From positions 23,341-87,340 of the forward strand of contig QEAR01000089.1 of the NCBI GenBank assembly GCA_006535965.1: a stretch of DNA of 64,000 bases, in the 5' to 3' direction. Origin of the DNA: Spizellomyces sp. 'palustris' (Eukaryota; Chytridiomycota; Chytridiomycetes; Spizellomycetales; Spizellomycetaceae). A program made the position numbers and the translations under genes. Every line of letters starts with the position of its first letter. The stretch's first letter is position 1. This document shows positions 20,892-37,252 of this stretch, one piece after another. The notes under the pieces are model-generated. The model was not told where the DNA came from. It worked only from the letters and a program-made list of their open reading frames with translations, and ran no database searches.

Positions 20892-23877
20892 TCATCCATT
20901 TAGATTCTGAATAAGAGCTTTGGTACTTTGAACACAGGATCCGGATACACATGCAGCTGTCAAGCGAAAAGAAGTGGTCTGATCCTGTCCATAGTGGTCA
21001 GCGGAGCAATATAGCAGGATTACGAACAGGGACGACAATGGCTCACCTTCTGATCATATACACGAACAATGCTTCCTTCTATTTCTTTCCCTATAATCGC
21101 ACCTAGGACCTCACGTTGCTCATCCAAATCGAGTCGCACATACTCTGAGGGTGTGACCGCTAGAATATCCTACAATGGCCAAAACTTTGCATGGCTGTTT
21201 TCACTGTGACATTATTCCGCGTTCCTACCTCAGCAACACCTAATCCAACGTCAACCTCACAACATCCTGTTGCATCGTCCAACACGAAGCGGAGGGTATA
21301 CGTGAGTTTGTAGTCTTCAATAAAGTGAGCGCAGAAGGGGCAGTAAAGTACTGCCTCATCAGTGGTTTCTACGGGACGGTTGCACCGCGGGTCTTCAGAA
21401 TCGAGTTAGAATCGCCGAAACGAGGTTCGTCAAGATATGCCTCCAATACGTCTACCCACGGATTGATATGGTGGTCCGGCCACATTTTCCTTCCGCCCAG
21501 TTGGAGATAACCGCTCGACAGTAGAAATTATGCCGCTTCTCCGCCAGAGCCGCTGATACTCGCAAGATGTTGCGAAGAAACGGGGAGCACAGAAAGCCAG
21601 TCGATGAGCTAACTAAAGCGTTTCCTGGCCCATGAATACAAATTTCTACGATCAAGTGTTGACAGGTGACCCTCACCATTCCACGCTTTTGTACCCAACT
21701 CCACCTTTCCAAACACGTCAAAACGCTTCTTCACTAATTTCCCCGGCTGCCCTCTTGCAACACGTTCCGTGGTCGCGAGCCCTTCAAGGAGCAGCCAATC
21801 CCCAACAAATGCTGTTGCCGTGGCGGTTTGCCCAATATCATCCCATAAGGTGATATCACAGTACCCTATTCGGAGGCAAAGGACCATGGTTATAAATCGC
21901 GACCTCACATCCAGATTCAGCACAATGCTCACCGGACTCGTCTGTTAGCCGGATTCCATACCGACTTACTTTGATTCCCTCGTTTTCGAAGGGCATCTGA
22001 CATGGAAACATACTTGTAACCTCATCCCTGCAGTCGCTTTCTCGCATACGTAAACGCAGTACTCACATTGGCTATCACCTCCAAGACTTTGCCAAAGATG
22101 GTAATGTTTATCATCTTAGGGGCAAGCTCCGTGACAAGTAACCGTCTGGGATACCATTTGAAATCCAATATGCCCTGCGATCCGACCATTATGACCGCTC
22201 AAATACGGCTTACTTCCTCAAATTCACAGACGTGTATATGCATACCCGCGCGTCTCTTGGAACGGCATGTTGACTTGGCTGACTCGCCATGCTACACATC
22301 AGTTCCATTTCCTACTAGGCGGGAGAAAGCAAAGGTCACTTCTCTCCGAATAGATTACAGCATGGGGCTACCGGCTGTACCTTCGTAGGGTCCATAGGAA
22401 TTACAAATATCACGGTTTGGGAACCATATTCGAGCGTTATCGAACGCGTATCATCCCTCCCGGCTTGCCGCTCAACCGTCACATAAGGCCGCCATATCGC
22501 TAACCAATCACCCTGAGAGTGCTCGCGGTTTATTGCCATGAAAGTAAACAACGGGTGCATTTTACGACTCACCTTTCGAAAAAGCGATGCCAACCCAATT
22601 TGCTCATCCCACAGGACCAGACATGCGTTTTCTTCCACGGAAGTGTCATTCACGTACACGTGAAGCCTCTTGAGACGACCGTGAGATCGGGCAGCGTGAA
22701 CTGTTCCTATTTGATGAACCTGCCAGCGGATTGAACAGGGGAACGTACGTCCTTGTTAGCTTGAGTCAAAGGCCAAAACGGCTGCGTCGACGACTTTGGA
22801 TCGATTTACGCCGGTTCTGCAATACCATACCAGGTACCTTGACTAGAAAAGCAAAGCTCCTTCCTTCTTCCACATCGGCCGCAGCAACGTGGGACAAGCT
22901 CTCATCAAATCTGTCGCTTAAAAACTTTTTGTCCTGATCGTCGGATTCCGACAGTAAAAACACCATGTGCTCGGTTGGCAAAAGTCGCGTACCACCAACA
23001 GGAGTAGTGACAGAGCGTGTGCCTGTAATGCGGACCTGACGATGCTAAGGAGCAAGGTTAATGTTCTCGTGCTCTTAACGCAATACTGGAAATGCCAGGG
23101 CACCTTTTCGAGAAAGCCTCCAGCGCATTCGTCAGCCAAGAAGCAGAACTTTTGGTGGAGATACATGTCGATACTCCGACGAGATCCAGGATCAGACAGA
23201 GTTACTATGTGTGCACATCATCGTTAAAGATAACAAGATTGATATGACTGAACGCGCAAAGTCACAACGGAAAGGATATGAGTTCTGGTTCCTGGCAACA
23301 CTTGCAATTTCAATGTCACGACTTCGAACAGTGCTTCAGGAGGGACCGCTTTTCCATCTGAAAAGGCATCAAGTGTCTCAAATCCTGGAGCAACGGACAG
23401 GAGGCCGTGTTCGTTGGGGCATTGCGACGAATATCCATAATGTGCACAATTAACTCACGTTTCGACACTCCTCTTCTGACTTCAGAGCTACATTCATCCC
23501 ACTACCAGCCAAAAATAAACCGTAAGATGCATACTATGGAAAATAGCGACGCGGTGCGCTTCCCCTCACCTGCATTTCCAGTTCTGCATTCACAATTGCT
23601 TCGGTTAATCCTGACGGATACTGGCCAAGGAGAACCAGCAGCCGCGTGAATACCCAACTCCTATGACGGTGCACTATTTAATTCATATCATAATGGGGAG
23701 ACAGGAAACGGAAAGCAAAATGTCGGCGAACCAGGGCACAACATCGCTGTCCTCCTCTCCGTTCTTCGATACGTTCTCTTTCTGGTCTAATCTTTGCAGT
23801 TGCCTTCGCGTCTCCCGTTCTGTCAACCGCTTGCGTAGCTTGGTCACTGCCTGTTCAAAGTCATTTATCATACTCAT
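20892..23877 (-). CDS. Multi-OB-fold, zinc-ribbon ssDNA-binding-type protein (RPA1/MEIOB/POT1/SHLD2 class)
   Basis: At least ten short exons on the minus strand. Clear pieces, in order, are: MSMINDFEQAVTKLRKRL (possible start, 23877); TRLLVLLGQYPSGLTEAIVN; an OB-like segment VYVNDTSVEENACLVLWDEQIGLASLFRK joined across an 80-base intron to GDWLAIWRPYV; LDFKWYPRRLLVTELAPKMINITIFGKVLE; a second LWD-type OB segment CDITLWDDIGQ..GDWLLLEGLA; and a zinc-ribbon/OB end RCNRPVETTDEAVLYCPFC..YTLRFVLDDATG..AEDILAVTPSEY. The stop is at 20892. The paired LWD..GD(W) strands and the C-x12-C-x2-C ribbon before a DDATG strand are the layout of large-subunit RPA, MEIOB, POT1 and SHLD2. Which branch cannot be settled by eye. 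Some exon joins and the N-terminus are uncertain. TTAGGG units lie upstream. Confidence 0.55.
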
Positions 23878-23946
23878 AGGACGGAAGAAAGAAGATCTCC
23901 AATGCAGAGCGTTCAGTCATGATGATCGAGGTGGCGCAGCGTCAAT

Positions 23947-23964
23947 CCTAACCCTAACCCTAAC
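23947..23964 (-). promoter_or_regulatory. Telobox-like (TTAGGG)3 element
   Basis: Three perfect tandem telomere-type units (CCTAAC on plus, GTTAGG on minus), followed on the plus side by degenerate ACCCTATCCCT. The element sits about 70-90 bases before the proposed ATG at 23877 of the OB-fold gene. Fungal Tbf1-type factors bind such sites in promoters. It could also be a short interstitial telomeric tract. Confidence 0.55.
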
Positions 23965-24177
23965 ACCCTATCCCTCAGAACGCTTGGGACGGGCATGAAA
24001 AAGTACTCTAAGAGAGCAGCTGGAAAACCGAAACGATTGTGGGTGCATACGCGGGGCAGCTTAAAGACCTTCAACCAAAGGGAGCCTGCACCTGCAAAGT
24101 GAACGAAAGTCTGCATACGAACATCAGTGGGTGGCTGGCAAATATCTGACAAGGAGCACGGCCATCTAATTAAATCC

Positions 24178-26079
24178 CTACACATCGACTTCTGAATCCA
24201 AATCCATCTCTCCACCGTCTACACTGGGTGGGAGCACGTCCGAGCCCTTGTCATCATCCTCTATGTCACCTAACCCGGACACCCCATCATCGCTCAGTAC
24301 ACTACTTGTCCCTAGCGTGTCTGTGGGATAAAATAATGCCGATTTTTCATCGTCAATCACCGCGGATCCATTCTCGGACCAATCTGGAATATCTGAAATT
24401 TTTGGTGATGACGCGTGAGTGTGATGGGTGTGAGGGGCAGGAAGGAGATGACCATTCGGAAGGTCATGCGTGGGTGTGGCTGACGCTAGTGGTGATGCAG
24501 AGGGCAGTGCAAACCCTGCCTTTTCCACTTTGGGGTTGACTCGCTTAGTTCCTCTGCCTTTGATTTCCTCAAACTGAATAGTTTGGAAAGTCAGCATCGT
24601 GATGAAGATTTGGATGCGAATATACATACCCGTTGCCAGACATAATTTTCGCATTTGTCCGCGTTTGGGAGGTCTTGGATAAGTTTGGATACCGTAGGAT
24701 GTGAAAACCCAAAGTAGTCTGGGCCCGACGCACTGTTACTGTGTTCGCGTTTACGCACAGCATTGGCAACTGGCAGTGCAGTCAAAAAAGATATCAGAAT
24801 CAAGACTACTGGAAGGAACAATTCACTGTGCAGTACCTCGGATGACAGATGTCCAAGCGCCAGTTGCCGTTACAGCAGTTACACCTTTCTCTGGGGCATC
24901 CTCTGGTGTGACATGGAAGCGTGGTCCATCCACACCGTCCGTCACAGTGCAGGTGTAAGTTACCGTTTTCTCTGGGTCGATCATGCTTGCATATGGTCTG
25001 AAATATAAAACATACAGTGAGAAGTCGTGAATATTTTCATTGCAGTAGGCCACGGTGCAGGTGAGAAAAAAGCCGTACCGTGTAATGGTGTAACCAACGG
25101 GATAAATATAGCGTTCGCTGTGGAATTGCTTGCGATCATAGACAACCTCGCCCAAATTATATATGGTCAGAATTCCGACCTGCAGGGGTAAAATCGGCTT
25201 TCCAGAGTCATCAACAGGTATATGCTGTATTTTGCGGAGTTTTGCTTTGACAGGAGGTCGCTTTACGGCAGGCTCCTTGCGCGGACGCTTTGCTCCTGCC
25301 TTGTTGGGTGTAGGTTCGCGGGATGATGGTAGTTGCTGTATATTTATATGTGGTGGATACACTGCATGGTAATCGGCCTGTGATTTGAAGCCTTTCGACC
25401 TCTGGGGTGCGTGGGGTGAGAGGTGCGACTGGTCTATATCAAAGAAAGAATTCGGTATGAGTATGGCCAGATGGCACTTGACTTGTAGCGGATCTATCCG
25501 ATCTATTGCTTGACATCGATTCACCTGAGGGAACTGAAGAAACGTCCGATTCCGATTCACTACTGTTTGAGGTGAGGTCTGTATCGCTTTCTGACGAACT
25601 TGGCCGTTCATATCGCTCTAGACGATCCAGCAGTAATCTACAGATGATCGTAAAAACATGAATTTCGGAAAATGTGACGGGAACCACCGTTAATAACGTA
25701 CTCTTTTTCCCGTTTGAGCTGCATAATCTTTGTACGGGCTTTCTTTAGGCGAGAGGTCATTCGGTCATGTTCCTGAAAAAAGACCAAGGGTGCAGGTCTC
25801 AGTACCAGACATGAACTGTCAATACGAGACCTTTTGAAGCGCGAATCAAGGCCCGGCGCTTCCTTTCTGTCGCTGGATACTCACCTCGAGAACCTCCTTT
25901 AGCTACGAGGACAGTGGTGAAAAAAAAAGGTAAAACACACGCCATAAGCAAACCTTTCAACACCATAACTGGCGCACTACAATGTGGACAGGTACCTTTC
26001 GCTTCAACTGTTTATATTTCTCCTCACTGGGTCCGGAACTCTTGTCCTTTCTGCTCTTGGGAGTGGCGGAAGGCGCCAT
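24178..26079 (-). CDS. FYRN/FYRC-domain nuclear protein, TBRG1-like
   Basis: The ATG at 26079 starts MAPSATPKSRKDKSSGPSEE; short exons then encode a coiled coil (EHDRMTSRLKKARTKIMQLKREKE) and a Ser/Asp/Glu-rich linker. A basic stretch (KRPRKEPAVKRPPVKAKLRK) precedes the FYRN domain (LQVGILTIYNLGEVVYDR, FHSERYIYPVGYTITR). After an insert comes the FYRC domain (PDYFGFSHPTVSKLIQDLP and ADKCENYVWQRFEE). The C-terminal 130 residues are His/Pro/Asp-rich and end in an acidic tail at the stop at 24178. FYRN plus FYRC make one fold found in MLL/KMT2 methyltransferases and in TBRG1. The coiled-coil plus FYR layout without SET or PHD domains matches TBRG1, a nuclear growth regulator in animals. Its role in fungi is unknown. 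About six exons. Confidence 0.85.
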
Positions 26080-26755
26080 TTAGACAGCAATGTGTGATGG
26101 GAATTCTTTATGGTTGGGAATGGACAAGACTGCGCTCTTTTGGTAAACGCTAGATTCTGGATTTACCCAGTGTCCAACGTTCCTTTGTTTCCGAAATCTT
26201 CCTTGTGACAAGCTGGGGACTGCGCCCGTAATGTATTTTTCAAACGTTGCTAAATGAGGGAACGGTTTTTTGTGCCGGGAGGCGGGTGTGTGTGTGGTTC
26301 TCGCAGGGCCAGCGTACTTTCGTGACTGGCTAGGTTCAGGAGAGGGTGGGCCTGTCTATTTGCTTTGAGCCAGATGAACGAGATGACTACTATTTACTGC
26401 TACTTTGCTACTAAAAAGTCAAAGCCACCAATTCCCAATAAACAAAAAAACGAAGAAGAAAAAAAGTTCCTTTTAAAACGCGTCGCTGCGTCCTTTTCAA
26501 CCTCACTTTCCTAACACCTCCCCTTCTCTTAGTTTCCCCCCCTCCTCCAACAACCCAACTGCCAACAAAGAAGTTCAAAACAACCAACTTTTTGCAAATC
26601 AACACAACGAACCCAACAGAACGGTAACAAATATTTGGACCGTTTGGATCTACGAGTTCGAAACTTGACACACACATAGGTTGCACTTTTTTTTCAAATG
26701 TATAAAATTATTGCAGTATGTTTACTGCGCATTATGTTACCAGTAAAGAGATACA
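26080..26755. other. Intergenic region between PIK1 and the FYR gene
   Basis: 676 bases containing the promoter of the FYR-domain gene. A strongly C-rich and A-rich (strand-biased) tract lies around 26430-26600. A minus-strand ORF here (26411-26686) is low complexity and looks like chance. Confidence 0.4.
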
Positions 26756-30653
<3,898 letters not shown>

Positions 30654-32083
30654 GCTGCAGGTATGAGTGTTAAGGTGCAAAGGAAGGCGGGAATTGGACG
30701 AGGTGTCGTTGCTCGCAGTTTCTAATCCCCGCGCGCTGATCGATGATACAGTGACGTTGAGAGCTCACTGACGAGAAATGGCAACGCGTGCAAAAGAAAG
30801 CTCAGTAGCTCCTATTAATGCTACGCTTGTGCTCTCTAATGTATCCCATCGCCCGCAAGAAGAGAGAAAATCCGGTAGTTGAACACAGCGTTGGGTAACT
30901 TGCGAGCGGTCGACATCTTGCCTTGTGCACGTGATAATGTGGCATTGTTCAAACAGGGTTCCTTTACTAGTTTACTGTCTATTGACCAAAGGTGTTCGCG
31001 CAAAGAATATTGCAGTGATGACAACAGCAGAGCTGTTGATAGGGGTAGCTCTGCATTGGCGGGTATAGGAGAACGCTCTGCAGTATCGCGGCTAGCCTCT
31101 AGTAGAGCCCATGGTGGGGTTTAAGATATCATACATGAGCTACTGATGTGGTCAATATGTAATCGTCTTGTTCCACCAGTTTGGCCGCACGAAAGGCCAC
31201 ATTACATGAATAAGGTTTGTGTGGATACACAATGAATTGTGGTTTTCTACGATTGTGGTTGCCTGAACAAAAAATTGGGAGCTGTCTATTCCCTTGTAAA
31301 AAACAGGCCCCTCTGCATTACTCGCCATTCAGAGGAAGTGGGGCTTGGACGAGCAGCACTGCATTAGCTCGCTGCTTGCCTCATCTCACGGTCCGACCTA
31401 TCTGAGAGATACGAGAACTGAGAATGCAAGCTTTTCATCGAGGCAGCGTCGGACAGGAGGACATTCTGGACCAAAGAAACATCAGGGCTACGTCAAGGAC
31501 AATGTGCCATGTTCAGTAACACGACAGCGCACGGAAGCACACGACGTGTAGCTGCGTGTTTGGGACGGACAAATGTGTTGTGTGGCAAAGAGGTGCCTCC
31601 ACATGGCCAATTCTTGGATTAAGTAAGCGGTTGTTCCGAAGCGACAGCCCCGCCGATCGCCAAAGGCTCTTGTTTTCCTTCTCGCCCTCAGCAATGGCCG
31701 TTAATTCCATGCCGACTCTAGACAAGTCCGGCATCATACTTAATGAGATTTAGAAACAGGCCAACTGTCCAATTTTGCTTTAGGTATCAACAAGTTTATA
31801 TTGCAGATCCACTTCTATTTACACCGTTTACAAGGAAGGCACCGAACGAAACGTACACAGGTGAAGAATATGATGTGTAAGACTTTAACGCTCGCAAACA
31901 CCATTGTCGTATCGAGACAACTGAGGGCGCTTTACTGTAGTTCAATCAAGGAACAACCATGCTCGTCGCACGGAAATGCTCCACATGTGTAGTGCCATCA
32001 ACGGTATTATCATCGCTCCCTAAGAGCGAGTCCTATCCGGAAAGCGGGCAAACTTGGTCCATATATAAGCCGGCAAACAACAC
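30654..32083. other. Intergenic region without recognised gene
   Basis: 1.43 kb upstream of PIK1 and downstream of the CDK gene. Many ORFs of 60-75 codons occur on both strands, but none has a domain, a signal peptide or linked exons. No tRNA boxes, repeats or transposon remnants were found by eye. Confidence 0.45.
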
Positions 32084-35000
32084 TCAGTCCAGCTTGTTTA
32101 CGTGTATTCCTCCCCGTGTGTAGGGATGGTCCAACGACCAAACATTGCACCGCGAGATACTGAGCAGACGATGCGTCGAGTTATTAAACGGAACAGGTTG
32201 AGCTTCTCTTTCTGTTCCTGCGCAATCCACACCATCTGCTCGTAAAGGGATAGAAATTGGAGTAGTCGTCAATGTCCTCAAGGTCTCAAAAAATTGCGCG
32301 GCATCATCGGCAAACTTCGAACAATAGACGTGATCCAGCCGACGAAACCGTTCACTCACGGACCACGTCTCTACTGGAAAATCCGGGAATAAGCTTTTCA
32401 AAATATCTGGGCTCTTGGTCTCGCCGGTGGGAATTTCTTCTCCAGGTATAGGAATCATCGCAATTTGCTGAGCACGGACGATTATTTTGCCTCTGGCAGA
32501 TGGAGGTTCTACAATGGGGAATACGGCGGTCTGCCTTGTAGTAGAGGCATCCTTTATAGCTGCAGCTGCGACTAGAAGCTCGCAAGTACTGCCACGGACT
32601 ACCTCACCGCCCCCCACCCCTTCCCCCTGTTGATTACAGGGAAACGACATGTTTTGTTCGATCAGTTGCCCAGCGCCGTCCTGAACACTGGTGGACTGGT
32701 AAGATCCTGGCACTAATTTGGTCATCGCCAGTCCGTCGCTTACATCGAGGGATATGTCCACCTTTTCCACCGGTGTCTTAACACTAGCATTTGAGCATCT
32801 CCGTTTGCTGCTTCGCTTCTCCTCGGGCTGTTCACTTGAATCCCGCTGCCGTTTATATGAACTGCTGGTCATTTCATTAGCTAATTCCACATCAGCTTCA
32901 ATAGCCAATTCGGCCGTCAAAGGCAGTTTCAAATCTTTCTCAAAAGTGGAGTAACTTGCAGCGCTTGAAAGTGAGTCACTGCGATTGTCCCCGCGACTAT
33001 GACTATCGACTCTGGGTGATCGGCTCCGGCTCCGACGTGCTGCGTGTTGATAACGGCGGTCGTGTGAACGGTCACGAGAACCACTACGGCTGCGAGAAGC
33101 TTCCGGAGACCTCGCACGTTTGCCCCGGTCTCTATATGTATAGGAATTGCCCTCCCTGGATCGACTGTGCTCATAGCTACGGCGACGCCGAGTTCTGCTC
33201 CGACTTCTGTCTCTACTATGATCGCGCCAATCACCCCGTTTCCGGTCCCGATCGCGCCCACGATCTCTTTCCCAGTCTTTCCTACGGTCGCGGACCTTCC
33301 CTCGTCCAAAATCGTCCGTGTCGTGATGACTGTCCCCGTCCGCGCTTTGGCTCTCGGCATCGGCAATGCCAGGCAAATCGCGGGAATATTCCATTTTTTT
33401 GACTGCTTCACCAACGGCATCGGACGAACGCCTCACACGGCTCCTATCCCCGTCCATATCGTTGGATTGTGCGGCCATTTCCGCTGCTAGTACCTCACGG
33501 ATACTATAAGGCTCCTTAAAAACGCCACCTTTGGGGTTTGAGGCACTGCTCGGAGCTTGTATTAGGACATCATGAGAGCGGACATCTCGATCGCTCACTG
33601 ATAATTTATCAGAATATTGTGAACGCTTCATCGACAAGTCTCTAAGGCCCACCGTGTGCGCTACACCGGATCCAATCTCAGATTGCGTCTGGGTATCATC
33701 TTTGTGGCTGCGATTCGCTGTTGAGTCGACGGGGCCCGTAATACGACGTCTGTCCCCCTTAAAGGCTTCCTGGGATCTGTGCAAAACTCTGTCCGATGAG
33801 ACAGTGCTGTTTTCAGTATTCCTATTACCTGTGGCATTCTCATCTATCCGCCTCAATCGATCCGAGCCGGGTGCTTCTGGATCGGACGGTTGAAATGCAT
33901 CATGGCGGCTTGAAACATCGCTCCAAACTGGAACGGAGGTCGACTGTCCTGGGTGCCGGGCGTCCCCATTGCTTCCTCTAGAGGAACGCGCAGATACTGG
34001 TGACTCTCGCGGAGCGGCCCAGTAGCTTCGTTGGTGGTCTCCGTGAGATCCATATGGGTGATACTTCTCATAATTGTCATATGCCCGACGTGGTGCGTTG
34101 TACCGGACGTCATGTACGGGATGAGCCCGCCCGTCGCCAAAGTGTGATGCGGTCCACGAATGATTCGAATAGTGTCGTCGGTCATACTCATGGAGGGGTA
34201 CCCACCTGTCTTGGTCCCAAAGACTATCAGATATAGGGTCCCACCAGGTTTGACGTGGTTCATCCCAGACACTCTGGTCGTCTGCAGCTCCTCCGTCGGC
34301 TGAGGAAGGGTCACGTCCTGTCACAGCCGCAGAGGGCTGAGAATCTTGTGTAGAGTCCATTACGGATTTTGAAGCGGTTGGCGCCGACTTTGCACCGGTC
34401 AGGAGAAAGTTGGTCTCCGACCGTCTACCTCCCTTTTGCTGCTTTATTCTCTCCTTGCATTCATATTCATGCCATGATCCTTCTACGACTGGTAAACTAT
34501 AGAGAATACTCAGCATACCCGATAGAAGATAAAAACCCAAGGTAACTCACTCCTTTGGAAGGCATGGGGTCGGTGTCTCTGTGGTGAAGAAGGGATGATC
34601 CAAAGCCTGCTTCGCGTTCGGTCTGTGCGATGGATCATAGGAGAGAAGGCTGGAGATGAGGTCCACAGCCATTGGCGTAACCGGAGTGACGGCTCTAACA
34701 GACATTACGAACTGTTAGCGACCAGTAACATCGACTGACAAGTGTGTTCAGCCTACTTTTCATTCAGATAGGTTTCCAGCCGCCTTGGATACTTCTGCTT
34801 TGGCTTCAACCACATCTTAGACCAACTGTGGTCCATTTTGCGATAAAGCTGCCAGTTCTCGTCCGTAGGATGGCCACAAATGCTGAAGATGCGTTTCACT
34901 TGTTCGGTGTCCCGGCCCCGAGAGGTGTGGAAGATGGGATACTTTATAAACATCTCTGCAAGAATGCACCTATTGAGTGAATAATAACATGGTGATTAGT

Positions 35001-37252
35001 GCAGGTCCAAGATCTCTCAGAAAGAATAAAACATACCCTGCACCCCACATATCAATTTCATATCCATAATGCAACTGGCCGAGTAGCACCTCAAGAGGTC
35101 GATACCAGACGGTACACACGCGATTAGTATATCCTTTTTCATCATAAACATCCTTCTCCCTGGCAAATCCGAAATCCGCGATCTTCAACTCTCCGCGATT
35201 ATTCAGTAGAAGATTCCCCACTGACGATACAAATATGAATGCAAAAAGAATCAGGCAGCTGAGCACAATGTCGTCTTCTGCGAGAGTAGCGAAAACTCAC
35301 CTTTCAGGTCCCGGTGCATGACGCCTTTAGAATGCATATAATGCATTCCTTCGAACATTTGCTTTGCTATGCATTTCAAATGATTAAGTTTATACAGTTG
35401 CTTGTCGGGATGGTGCTGCATAAGGCCAGCAAGGTCATGGTCCATGTATTCCAGAATCATATACTCATGCACCTCCTGTCCGAATGCTTGTGCTGTAATA
35501 ATCGGGTTACTAAGACAATGTACCATGGCGGTGACTACAGAGACTGTCTTCATGCGATCCTCACTTACGCTTATCATACGATACCATCCCAATGCATTGG
35601 AGGATATTCCGGTGTCGATATTTCATGAGAAACCGAAACTCTCGCATGTTGGGCACAGTGAACTTGCGGGTGAGAGAGTTTACTAGTGAGCGACATAACG
35701 ACAGTGGCTTTGCTTCCGATCAGACTCACGATATTATTTTTTCCTTTTTTGTCAATAATTTGTTTAAGTGCCACAATTTGACCGTTATGTTTGATTCGTG
35801 CCTTGAAAACAGTACTGCAGATTGTATGTGCAATTTTTGGGGGTCAAGCGGATGGATGGATCCAAGTTCCGACAATAACCAACATACCCAAAAGTCCCTT
35901 GGCCAATCTGCTCCAGGTTTTGAAAATGTGCTTCAATGCTTCGGTAAATTTTGAATTTGTCGAATTTAGAAGGGCTTTTCAAATCCCTGGGAACTGCAGC
36001 TGACCGTCTCTTTGTGACCACTGCCGCGTTAGCCTTAGGTAGTTCCTTTCCTGCCGATGAACGAACAGTAGGTAGCGTAGCCTGTGTGGACACCTGTCGG
36101 TCGTGCTCCGGAGATTGGCGAGAAATAGAACCCGCCTCCAATGTGGCACCATGTTGCGGTACAGGTCCAGGCGTCTTCTTTTCTTCAAGAGATCTTTTCC
36201 TGGTTGACTGACTCCTGAATCTCTCGTGCTTCCCGTCTGGAGGAGTAGACTCAATTTGCGTATTGGAAGAAAGAGATTGGCGAACAGGTGGTAGGGAATC
36301 GGCCATTTCAATGTCTGGTCCATTCGCAGATGGTGATGGTCGCGGCGGCTCTATATCCTCATGAGGCGTCAGCTGATCGCCGGAATGTGACGATGACACC
36401 CCTGGTAGCGGGACGGTTGCTCCTGATTCAGTCTTATTCTCCGTTTTTGAGGTTTCCAAGCCTGATGAGCGCGATACCCGTCCTGATACTGCGACGGAGG
36501 ATAGAAATGGGGCACTTTTGGTGACCATTTTGGACTGGCTTTCGCCTGAACGCGACGTCTCGGCTTCCAATTGTGACAAAGTAATCCTCTTGTGAGACCG
36601 ATGCCGCCCAGGCGTTGCACCGATGGCAAAAGAGAGCTTCTTTGACTTCTCCGTGGCTTTCACCTTAGTCTCGAAGATATCTTTGGCGCTGCCCAACGAC
36701 TGTTTGACTGTGGCGCGAGGGCTTGTTGAGTTGGGATCTACATCCATATTCTGGATATCGTCATTATGAGTGACATGGACTGGTTGCACATGATCGCGAG
36801 TGTTGCTGTTTTTGAATTCTGATCCATTTGCTGTTTTAATTGATGGACTGTTGAAGAAAAATCACAAAACATCAAAATCCAGCAGGCATAGTGCACGCAC
36901 CAGACTCCTTCTCTTGATTCGAAACTATTATGATTTGATTCGTGGCTCGTTGTGGTGCTGCTTGTGAGTGAGACATTTGCAGAGGAATTGTCCCTTCAAC
37001 AAGACACGATCCGCTGCGTCCTCCTTCGTCCAGCGGGAGATACTGCCCAGCTGTATCACTTCCCTTCGGATCCCCGGAATACAGAGTTCGAGTACTCCTC
37101 TCCAAGCCCTTCGGTCCTTCGGAATTCGCAACTTCCGGCGCTGTAGAGGGCTGTACAGGATATGGGTGCAGGTGGTCGGAATGGACTTCTGCAGGGGCCA
37201 ATGTATCATTGTCTTCGGAGCAGACGCCTGCCATAATGAGCACACTAAACAT
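32084..37252 (-). CDS. Transcription-type cyclin-dependent kinase (CDK9/CDK12 group) with C-terminal RS domain
   Basis: Likely starts at 37252 (MFSVLIMAGVCSED) or 37234. An N-terminal disordered region of over 400 residues (exons to about 35890) precedes the kinase. The kinase shows IGQGTFG spliced to TVFKARIKHNGQIVALKQI (glycine loop and catalytic Lys), the C-helix VPNMREFRFLMKYRHRNILQ, HSKGVMHRDLK-GNLLLNN, DFGFAREKDVYDEKGYTNRV and TVWYRPLEVLLG. The lobe ends with AVTPMAVDLISSLLSYDPSHRP and EGSWHEYECKER. The final 800-codon exon holds an Arg/Ser domain (SRDRSRSRTRRRRSYEHSRSR near 33000-33250) and a conserved-looking C-terminus. CDK9/Bur1 and CDK12/Ctk1 phosphorylate the RNA polymerase II tail. 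In animal CDK12/13 the RS region is N-terminal; here it is C-terminal. The cyclin-binding helix (PSTAIRE equivalent) reads PNMREF. Confidence 0.85.

Noticed and set aside
26411-26686. Minus-strand ORF with Gly/Arg/Phe runs
   Set aside because: Low-complexity translation of strand-biased intergenic DNA between two genes, with no supporting feature.
30836-31992. Cluster of 60-75 codon ORFs
   Set aside because: Length is at chance level, they overlap on both strands, and no domain or splice linkage was found.
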